From Bugula neritina (taxonomy: Eukaryota > Bryozoa > Gymnolaemata > Cheilostomatida > Bugulidae), in contig OZ037767.1 of assembly GCA_964035545.1 (NCBI GenBank), positions 4,587,680 through 4,651,679 of the forward strand: a stretch of 64,000 nt of DNA. The letters run 5' to 3'. The first letter of the stretch is position 1, and every line of letters starts with the position of its first letter. A program made the position numbers and the translations under genes. Shown here one piece after another: positions 36,701 to 48,700 of the stretch. Under the pieces are notes generated by a model. It saw only the letters and a program-made list of their open reading frames with translations, made no database searches and was not told where the DNA came from.

Positions 36701-39700
36701 AATATAATTCAATACAATATAATAAAAAACAATATATGTATGCAGCAGTTAGACAGAATGCATGAGTGCACAATACACAATCTTGTGCAACATGACACAG
36801 TATGTCGAAATAGGAGATCTAATCTTGCATACATTATCAGATACAAGCTATGCATCTATTTATAATTAAACATGAAAATAGGAAATTTATACACTAAAAT
36901 ATCACATCTAAAGACTTTTAACAGCGTTTTTTAAAGGCTATAGTACAATTAGGGTAAAAGATAAGGAATTCTATTTGAAAGAATATTTCAAAATGAATAA
37001 TTATGAAAAGACTCCAGCAAATCAAATACTAATATCTAATCTTGCAATGAAAGGGTGATATGAAACTTTATACATTGAGCAAAAGTGTCTCTGCGTTCTT
37101 CACAATTTATAAAATAATAATGCAAATACAGAAGATATTTATTAGATAATTCGAATAAAAGCATAAAGAGACGAACTCTTAAGAAAAATCACAGCGGAGA
37201 AAAATAAGAATGTAGGAGAATTACAGTACAGAAGAGTAACAGTGCAGAAGAATAGCAGTGCAGAAGAAGAGTAACAACTTACTTGTTAGTAGGCACATCC
37301 TGAGAGACAACCAGACAAAGACCTTTAAGTGGCACCCCGTCAGGAAACACCTTAGTCAGCTGGGAGGAGAGAGCGGGGAGATGCAGCTGCACGTAGGAAC
37401 TGCTGCTGTTGTTGTTACCAACACGATCTATTCGGATGTACTTCTGAGCCAGCTGAGTCACGTATACCTTGTCCAGTTCGTAGTTCACACCCTTAGAATA
37501 AAACTCACGGATACTGCAGCTGGTCTCTCACAAAACCAGATCAAAGTGATGGCAGATGTATGAGTCATAGGAAGGCAAGTTGTCGGAAAAACTATAACCA
37601 TATTATATTTATAGAGAAGACTGATGAAAAAGATGAAAAACTAACTGTTTTACTGACTTGCAATAATAGCCAAGAGAAATGTGAGAAGAGTCTATGTGAA
37701 ACAAACTAGACTGATTTTTCTTTACGAATGTAATTTTAGAATTATATGATCAGAAAAGAATCAAGTTTGCTTGTAATAGGGTCCTCAATACAAGAATTAT
37801 ATGCGAGGACAGGAGTTGAGATGTTGACCTTGTTAAGGGGGAAGCAACCCCCTGTCCAGACTGTAAGTCTAGTAAATGCTAACCTCTGAACTAACTCCTA
37901 TCCAACTATCAGTATTTCTCTGCATTTTGTCAGCTTTATGTAGCAGGGACGGGTTTAAAGCCTTGCTAAACCTTATCTGCCCTTGGTCCTCAGCTAAAAT
38001 CAGTGTAAAAATCAATGGTTAAATTTCTGAGTAACACATACTGCAGCTTCGAATCTTTCTTTGAAAGAAACTAATTTTAAGCTTAGTAACAAACTTTTAC
38101 AAGATTTGAGTAAACTATTTACGCCAACCTCCTTCCTGCATGTCCATGAACTTGGTAACCATGGTGATATCAAGCTCTGTTTGAGGGAGACTGTACACTA
38201 CCGCATCAACTATGTGTCCATCCATAAGACTGAGATTGAATGAGGGCAGGAAAGAGTAGTACTGAATGAGAGCGACAGCGTAGACTGTGCCTATAGTCTG
38301 GGAGCTGAGTGTAGCCCCAGTAGCTGTCACCTGACCCTTAGCGCCACTTGAAGAGTCGGCCACACCTGCAGCCAACAACAGAAACCAACTTTATGTCTAT
38401 CAACTTATGATCGAGAGAAACGACTGCAATCACATGATTTTATTATTCAAACATACGCATCAAAACATGACAAGATGTTTCAACACCATAAAACAGTCAA
38501 ACTATTAGCTTGAATTCTTTGTCCATTTAAAATTTCCCGTCATTATGTTTTTCTGAGCCACATAAATTAGAAAATTACCTGACTTGGTGAGTGTGAACTC
38601 GATTTCCTTGAGAGGGTATGCACTGCTGACGCTGCTGTCTAGAGTGAGATCGGCGCCAGTGAGTGGGAGTTTCCTTACCTCGGACTGATCGGGTCGGTTG
38701 TAGAACACCATGAGAATGAGGCCCAGGTTGGGCAGATGACTAATCGAGTCATCAGAGGTATCTAAGACAGATGAACACAAAATGAGATACAAACAACTTT
38801 AGCTTATGAGCAAATTGCCAGGATTACAGCAAAATATATGAGCAACATACCCATCTTAATTAACTTATATTTGAGAATTTGTTGGATTCATTTTTCAGTC
38901 AAAAACTACTACGTTGTCTTTGATATCTAGGAATACTTAGTTTCATATCTAGGAATACTTAGTTTCATATCTAGGAATACTTAGTCTCATATCTAGGAAT
39001 ACTTAGTTTCATATCTAGGAATACTTAGTTTCATATCTAGGAATACTTTGTTCAACATCTAAGAATACTTAGTTTCATATCTAGGAATACTTAGTTTCAT
39101 ATCTAAGAATACTTAGTTTCATATCTAGGAATACTTAGTTTCATATCTAGAAATACTTAGTTTCATATCTAGGAATACTTTGTTCAACATCTAAGAATAC
39201 TTAGTTTCATATCTAGGAATACTTAGTTTCATATCTAGGAATACTTAGTTTCATATCTAGGAATACTTAGTTTCATATCTAGGAATACTTAGTTTCATAT
39301 CTAGGAATACTTAGTTTTATATCTAGGAATACTTAGTTTCATATCTAAGAATACTTAGTTTCATATCTAGGAATACTTAGTTTTATATCTAGGAATACTT
39401 AGTTTCATATCTAGGAATACTTAGTTTTATATCTAGGAATACTTAGTTTCATATCTAGGAATACTTTGTTCAACATCTAAGAATGCACATATAAGAGCTA
39501 CACCCACCATCTGCAAAGGAAGATACTAAGACAGTGCTATTAGCTGTAGATATCCTCTTCAAGTACGCCTTGGGTGTACTACAAAGGTTCCAGGCTTTCT
39601 CCGTGGTCGTCTTAACATACCACACACTCATCTCTACACCTTTCTCTTTAAGAAGAAGATCTTTCTGTATGCCACACCGGGAAACTCTATGAGAACACGA

Positions 39701-42700
39701 ATCCAACAATCAACCTACACAAATACTTTACTCCGCTATCAACAGTTTTCTATTATATTTGAAATTAAAATACTCATGAGTTGTCTTCTTTCTTCAAAAA
39801 GGTATTCCACGCAGTTATAAATTAAAAAAAAGTGATTGCATAAACAACTAAAAACAATTGATATGAGGAACTTTTTTCAAAGGTGATGCAAAAATGCAAA
39901 TAATGTGATACTAACTTTAAACCATGTCTGCTTATGTTATTGTAACTGCAGAAAACAACCTCCCACATCATTGGTACTAGTCTAACTCTTGAAATAGTTT
40001 GTTATTGAAAAACAATTCAAGTGAGACACACAAGAAAAAAAACTTTCAGGTCAATTATCTGTTTAGTTTGAAATTAGAAGGATTCGTAAAACGAGATATT
40101 GATGGTGAAAATCGGTTTACAGCAGCAACATGTAGACTTGATTAAAAATCAGATAAACTCAATAAAAGGAATGTTAAACAATTCAACAGATCATACGAAA
40201 GAAGTTCAATACAACACAAAAGACATCTATCTACCCCATAGAGCGAGTTCCCAGCACCAGTTTCTCGGGCAAGCAGAGGGTGTTACAAGCAGCTGACGCA
40301 GTCGCGTAGCAGTACTGATCCTCAGACGGACCCACGCAGCTTCCACTTCCTTCTTCAGTGGGCGGAGTTGCACTCTCCATACTCTGGATGAGCATAAACT
40401 GAAACTTGTCCAGCAGCTGGTAGGACACTGTAGAAGAAGGAAGGAAAAGGTGTGTGTGTGTGATTATGAAAAGAGGATTCAGATAAATCAATGTATAATT
40501 ATACTATACATTAAATTTTAATATTTAATAAAATACAAAAATAGTTTAATCTTAATAAAATATACCAACAGGAGCAAAAACAAAATTTTAAGTAGTTTAT
40601 TACAATCTATTAATAGAATAAACACTTCAAATTATTTATCCAATCAAATGAACACCAGAAACAACCAAGACAATGTAACAAAATTAGCACTAGCATGTTC
40701 GGTATATTTCCTGCTGCATGGGTATACTAGACACTTTTGGTAGGGCAGACAACTCTGTAGCAAATAACACAGTTGAGTATCGAATGTAGAGGAAATCTTA
40801 CCCTGATTCTCTTTATACAGTTGTATAGCGTAGCGGGTGGTGTTCATCTTTAACAGATATGTCCTCATCTCATCATTGCTGATAACAGAACGAAGATACA
40901 TGTACAGAAAATACAACACAAGTTATAACTATTCTAACAATTGCTGATTGGTCAAAGATAGTTAACCCCACAAAAGTAACTTTCACCTTTTAAATCATGT
41001 CAAAACTTTCTCATACAGTCATAGGAAACGAAGGAAACCAACTAACCTAGCCTCAATCTCCCAGGTAAAGTATCCTCGGCTATTGATGACTGCCCCGCTG
41101 GGAGGCCTGAGGCAAGCAGAGTTCTCAGTCTTCCCGTCACTCGGCGTGTACATTGATAACGCCAAACTATGTCAAGAAACAAACTTTCGTGATACGAGAA
41201 AAACGATTTTATTTTGTTTTGTTATAGGCTATCTGATCAGAAGTAAAAAGAAAATATTCATTGAACAAACAAGAAAAATATTAATAACACTGCAGCTAGT
41301 TGAGGCGCACAAGCCATAAAAACAGGTTTTTGGAAAAATATACGCCAACACAGATAGATACAGATGCGCCAACTAAGAGTGTACTGTCTCACCAATAACT
41401 GGAGAGGTTAGTGGAAGCAGGCCCAATGATCTCCACCCAATATCTTAGATCATCAGATATCGTCGTATCCAAACGAGGAAAGTGGATTTCATTAATATAG
41501 ACATCTGTGGGAGAGTTTTCACTTTTCAACCCTGTAACCACATCAAAACTTGTATGTCATGCTCCTACCACAATATCCCATGACTTTTTACGTTCCATGA
41601 CTATTTTAGGTTCCATGAAACAGCTATAAGTGGGCTATTTTATGTTTGTTTGTTTGTTTTATTCAATTAACATAGTATTTATAAAAAAACATTATAAATG
41701 TAAAAGAAGTAATAATGAGGCTCGATGTGCTATGGCCTGTAGACCAACAATGTGGAAATATCCCATCCCCTGAGAAGGAGACTCACTAAAATTAAATATG
41801 TAACTTTCTGATTTAAATAAAAACTAGAAAAACAGAGAACTGTCCACTTAGGTTTAGAACCAACAAAGAAGAGGTTAAATACATGTCATACAATGTGATA
41901 CATGCACCAAATAGACTAAAAGGAGTTGTTTTGCCACAACCAACAGAACGTACTATAAAAATGTACTTACTATAAAGGTATTGTTTGATTTTGGTGTGGG
42001 ATAGTGATGTTAAGGAGCCAGAAGACAAAACTGTAGACTTCTCTTCGCTTACATTAAACTTTAGATGATAGCTGAGTACATCAGAAGTCTTGTTGTGAAC
42101 TGTAAAAGGGTGAGTGGAATACACAGGCTAAGGTGAGTAGAATACACAGGCTTAGGTGAGTAGAATACACAGGCTAAGGTGAGTAGAATACACAGGCTAA
42201 GGTGATCAAAGGTCAAAATAAGGTATTATTAGCACTGCTGTATTATGTATCGTATTATATAGTAAAGTATTATAGTTATAGCAATATATAGTTTCATAGT
42301 AACTGTAATATAGGATCATATAGTAAAGGGTTATAATAATAGTAATTTAAATAGTTTCATAGTAATATAGTATTATATAGTAAAAGTAATATATAATAAT
42401 ATATTACTATATAGAAATATATTACTATATATTACTATATAACTATATAGAAATATATTACTATATAGAAATATATTACTATATTACTATACAGAAATAT
42501 ATTACTATACAGAAATATATTACTATATAATAATATATTACTATACAGAAATATATTACTATATAGTAATTTAGTAATATATTTCTGTATAGTAATATAG
42601 TAATATATTACTATATTACTATATAGTAATATATTACTATATAGAAATATATTACTATACAGAAACATATTACTATATAGAAATATATTACTATACAGAA

Positions 42701-45700
42701 ATATATTTCTGTATAGTAATATATTACTATACAGAAATATATTACTATATAGTAATATATTACTATACAGAAATATATTACTATATAGAAACATATTACT
42801 ATACAGAAATATATTTCTGTATAGTAATATATTACTATATAGATATATATTACTATATAGTAATATAGTAATATATTACTATATTACTATATAGTAATAT
42901 ATTTCTGTATAGTAATATATTACTATACAGAAATATATTACTATATAGTAATATATTACTATACAGAAATATATTACTATATAGTAATATATTACTATAC
43001 AGAAATATATTACTATATAGAAACATATTACTATACAGAAATATATTTCTGTATAGTAATATATTACTATATAGATATATATTACTATATGGAGTACAAA
43101 CCCTGCTCAATGGTTCCTTTGCTGTCAGCAAGTAAACCCTCAAGAGAGTAGGTAACCATGTCTGAGTCAGTATGAAGTAGGAGGTCAATGGAGTACGTAG
43201 ACAGACTCTGGGTTAAGCCGCGAGAACACAGATAGCAGAAGAAGGTAGTTTTGAAAGGAGTTATCTCTATAATCTGCAGCTGCTGGGGGTCAGTCTACAA
43301 GAGGGGAAATACTTGTGCTGCAGATACTACTTTTGGTAGTACTTACTGTATACTCTGTAATACTTACTGTATACTCTGTAGTACTTACTGTAGTGCTTAC
43401 TGTAGTACTGTAGTACTTACCGTATACTCTGTAGTACTTACTGTAATGCTTATTGTGATAAATAATACAGTTAGTAGTACATTTCGAAAAGATTAAAACA
43501 CTTAAAAAATTAGAAAATTAGTTACCAATAAATAGGGTTTTTGGTGAGAAAAAAAGCTTTATAGAATAACTGAATGCAAAATCATCGCTAAATGTATAGC
43601 AATAAAATAATTAAATACTCAATCATTAAGTCTTAAGTAATTGCTAGAATTAGCTGCACAGAAATTTGGGCTGAAATGCAGCAGCAGCAGGAGTTTGGTC
43701 AAACTTGTGGAGATGTGCGTTTTACAAGTAAAAATCAAACTTTTAAATGTTTTGCTTTTAATGTACTAAATTGAATGCTAAGGTTTGCTACATCTATCTG
43801 TTGCTTTCAAGTTAATTTTTGAGAGTTATTTTAAATGTTGTGATAGTGGAGGACTCATGCTAGCTCATAACGATAAAATTAAAATAATTAAAACAGTGCT
43901 TCAGGTTCATACAAGAAAGCTGAAAACTTTAAACTATGAAATTTTTTAGAAAAATATTAACTTGTAAGACGCAGCGTTGATAGTTGGTAGTGCAGAAGCT
44001 TTATCTGTTAAAAAAGGACTGCAGAAAAACTATCTCATAAACAGCATACTATGTAAGCCAACACATACAGCACGAGTTGATAACTCTAAAACAAAAATAC
44101 TAACTTCACAGTAGGGTAGTGTTTTTGCTAGTTACAAGAAAAGATAACTCCTTCCATTTAATAAAACTAGGCAATTGCTGCTGCAAACAGGGAAGGGGGA
44201 ATATATTTTGTACAACAAAAATTCATAATTCTAAATAATCTTGAATCAGTGAAAAACAATTTCAATATCGATTATTTATCACTGATTGTTGCTAATATTA
44301 GTCATCCTTATTAGTCTATCTGTTTAATGTTTATTATTAATGCTATTATTAGATACTAAGTTCCTACTGTATTGGCAACAGAAATACGTACTTCATTAAC
44401 CAACCACACTTCATCATCCCTGAAGTCCCAGACCGGTTTCCAGCTGTTGTTCAACCTCATGAGAGAGTAGTTCATGTTCAGGTAGCTCTGTGGGTAGACC
44501 ACTGTGGGAGAGGCTGAGGACTCTGCCGTATTTACTGACACTACATCAATACACCAGCAGTAGTTTTACATCAATATGAATACAACATTAGCAATATACC
44601 ACCATCTACCAGCATTTCCTTAAACCTTTATCAAATATGTTAAATATTATTTATATGTTAAAAGATCACCAAAGGGAGCAACAGTGCTTGCCTAGTAAAC
44701 ACAAAGTCATGGGTTCGAACCCGACAAAGGCCATTGGTGATGTTAGGAAGAGAATTCAGTCATAATTGCTCCTGCGCCCCATCTGAATAAGTCCTTAGCC
44801 TGATTTAACAAAAACCCTTTCCATCGGAGTTTTCTCACAGAGATGGCGACTATAAACTTTTGTGAGTTAGAGTTAAAGAGACCACCAATTCCCCAAACAG
44901 CGCTGCTGTGGTACCTCCACCTATTAGCCACCTATACATGGAAACACCTGCTTATTGTCTGGCAACAATAGTTAATGCCCGAAATGGAGAATGGTCAGTT
45001 ACAACACGATGGATAAACATGAGCCAATACAGGCTCAAGATGGAGAGATGAAATGGAAAAGTGAGATGGATACTGTAGGAAGGCCCCATGGCACGACAGC
45101 ACAGCAGCGCCAACAGCTAATACAATACATAAAGTATGGCAGCCAACTAAAACCCAACATAAACAGAGAGAATTGGAGAGAATACTTACAAAAATCAGAC
45201 ATTCCTACATCTAGACAATAAAAGTTAATTGACAAAGGATTAAAAATTGAAGCAATATATTGTACAGTTATTATATATAATTTGATAATTATATATATGA
45301 CATATAATTATATATAATATGGCATACAACTAGTATATACATGTATAATATGGCATACAGATAGTATATATATATGTATAATGTGACATACATATATTAT
45401 ATATAATATGACATACAGATAGTATATATAATGTGACATACAGATAGTATATATAATGTGACATACAGATAGTATACATAATGTGACATACAGATAGTAT
45501 ATATAATGTGACATACAGATATTATATATAATGTGACATACAGATAGTATATATAATGTGACATACAGATATTATATATAATGTGACATACAGATAGTAT
45601 ATATAATGTGACATACAGATAGTATATATAATGTGACATACAGATATTATATATAATGTGACATACAGATATTATATATAATGTGACATACAGATAGTAT

Positions 45701-48700
45701 ATATAATGTGACATACAGATATTATATATATTGTGACATACAGATATTATATATACTGTGACATACAGATAGTATATATAATGTGACATACAGATAGTAT
45801 ATATAATGTGACATACAGATAGTATATATAGTGTGACATACAGATAGTATATATAATGTGACATACAGATAGTATATATAATGTGACATACAGATAGTAT
45901 ATATAATGTGACATACAGATAGTATACAGACATATAAACATCATATAAAAGTTACCGGAGACTCGGAGCGATGCAGGCAGCATTTCACTGGACTGTGGCA
46001 CCTCAACAACAGTAATGTTAGCTTCAGTACCAATGGCAGCATTTGGCCACTGGATGGGTATCAAACCCACCCCTGTTTCCTGATGGTAAACATTCAGCTG
46101 GTAGGCGTGGCTGCCTTTTTCTACCCCAGCACCAGGAATAGAGTCCACTGTTACATTGTACAGGCAGTTGTAGTGTGGATTATTCTTGACCTTAATGTAA
46201 CTAGAAACAAAAATACAGAACAAAAGTTGTAAATCTGCTATAAAACTGTCTTGAAGTTCTCCTGTGCTATTATGTAACGCACAGTCTTGCATATCAGGAA
46301 CAGTATAGTTGGGTTAAAAGTAGTGGCAAATAAAGTTAGTGGCTAGCCAAGTCAGGTCATGAACAAAAGATATCAAGTCGAATTTCAATCAGGTTAAGTA
46401 ATGACTTGAGTTAACCTGGCCCTTGAGTCAAATTATCTTTGAAATGAGACCAATATTTTATTATTACCAAATGACAATATTATTGTATTGTAAAATTTGA
46501 GTAATGTTTCACTACAATCCATGCACCAACACCTACCCTAACAGGACAAAGCGGAGAGAGGTGAGAAAAGAGAAAAAATACACCACATGTCTCCATCAAC
46601 ACTGAAATTGCAGGTAGTTGATTCTTCAATTCACTTTAAATAATTTTCACTAACGAACTACCGAATTTTGCAACTAGTCAAGGACTGAACTGGTTACTAG
46701 AAACATAAAAATGTTCATCTGGCTGGTTTAGCACTCAAAGGTCATTTTCATGATTCATGTTATTCTTGCCTAAATACAACCCACACATTTTGTCCTTTAT
46801 TGCAGTTCTCAATGTTACTATTTCAAACTAACAATTTAGCTTCAGATTATAAACTACTAGACATAACACCGGGTGTTCATGTAAGATCTCAAAAACTTCA
46901 TTACTAAACATCATTCTGGCGACTAGGAGTTATTTTCATAATAAAATTGATTCACAGTGAACTCTAACTACTAGTGACACAGGAATCCAGTCACTACCAG
47001 AAGGTAATCAACAGAAGTCAATGCACCCTTACAAGTTTATTTTCACTCAACTAATTCCTAAAACTTGAGGCAGAAACAGGAGGTATCAGTAGCCATCTGA
47101 TGACAAAATTTGTTGGTTTCAAAATCATATTTTTTGCCAAATGGTTGTTCAGATTGATTGACCTTTGTAACTATACACTTGAGACAGAAAAACTCTGTAA
47201 AGTCTAAATACTTAAAGCTCTACAAATAGTCTGGTATGAGCTAATGGAAAGATCTAAGTCTATTTTGTGTACTACTAGCTAACCAGTAGGAAATATCTTC
47301 TTTAACAGTGAAAAAGCTCCCTTTGGACTGTGAATGTTTGTACATAATAAAAGCCAGTTCACTGATAGTTTTGATAGTAAATAGATGAGTTAGCACTTGA
47401 AGGAAGTTGGTAAGATTAATCAGTCATTAACTGAATCATCCTGGAATACTCAATATACTGATTCTTACAGTTGTCGGCCCATGTTATTTTTTATTTTGTT
47501 GGACAGGAGCAAAAGCTCTTTTTTCTTGTAAGTAGAATCACATTAATGTTTGCCTCTAACATTATATACAATGCCAACGTTTACTAAATGAAACTCAGCG
47601 TTAATCTTCCAAGAGCAAATATCTACATCATCATAATATCCTCCCATCTTGTTGCAAAGTGTACTGGGGGAGGGGGGAGGGATTAATAGCAATTTACATG
47701 AACTTCCTCAAGAATCAAAATTAAGAATGCCAGGTCTACAAAAGTTATTGCTACACAGTAAAGTGATCAAATTAGGCTGACAAGCAAACGTAGTTGGTTA
47801 CTCCTGAAATTAGTAGCACACAAACTCCTAGTGCACTAGTAGGTCAGTCATGTGATATAGAACTGAACAGGAAGCATTGGGCTGATCACGTATGAAAGTC
47901 CAGATTATTGATTTACATGTCATAATATTAGAGTAGATTATGTAAGAGTGAAATTATTTTCAGATTTTATTCTGCACTGAATAAGATTTGACCTTCACAG
48001 ATTTCACACAGCAAGTTGACACAAGGTCTGCAGCTGTTATCAAACTGCTGGTCTCCAGGTGTACACTGACACCTTATCACAGGCACCTTATGGCAGTCAC
48101 ATGGTCTACATTAGTCAGCATCTCCAAACCTTCAATAATGTGTATGTATAACTACCAGATGCAAGGAAGCAGGGATAGTGACTTGAAAAGTTTTTGAAAC
48201 TCTTTATAGAAACAGTTTTTTTATAAGGAACGGCATATACAAATTGCATAGCACATTTGTTCCATAGCTAGGGGACTCACTTCAAATAAACAACACAAAG
48301 TAGGATGTTTTCTGTAAGATAAGGTGAATGGCTTTATAAAGACATTCACCAGTGTAGATATAACCACTTTCAACTCACGTTCCACTAAAATCGAGATAAG
48401 AAACTTTCCACTGCTTAAAATAAACTATATCTTAAACTTTAGAATAAAGTGTGGGTTAGCCTGTGAAAAAGATTAGGGAGTTCTCAATGTATGGAACGGA
48501 AACCACACGCTCCTTAGTACTTTAGTGTTAGTACTTGTGAGGCTTCATGGTATTGGATTACTTACTTTAAAAACAAGTAGTAGGCGTGTGAATAAATATA
48601 AAGAAATATACAATAACAGAGCCTTGGGGCTGCACGAAATACAAGCATGTAGTTGCACTGAGCAGGCCAATTTCAACACTCCATTTGCAAAAGGGTAAGC

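Noticed and set aside
37837-37912. Functional tRNA gene
   Set aside because: The 3' acceptor strand and a good B box are missing.
38925-39484. CRISPR-like array
   Set aside because: Units are directly adjacent with no unique spacers, and the DNA is metazoan; it is a minisatellite.
42435-43188. Minus-strand frames of repeating LYSNIF residues
   Set aside because: Translation of the AT palindromic satellite inside an intron.
44690-44740. Functional tRNA gene with the GGTTCGAACCC box
   Set aside because: No cloverleaf closes around the box, and the downstream sequence is shared with two other SINE copies.
45308-46292. Minus-strand frames of repeating YYLYVTLYILSVCH residues
   Set aside because: Translation of the 25-bp minisatellite; only the part above 45956 is true exon.
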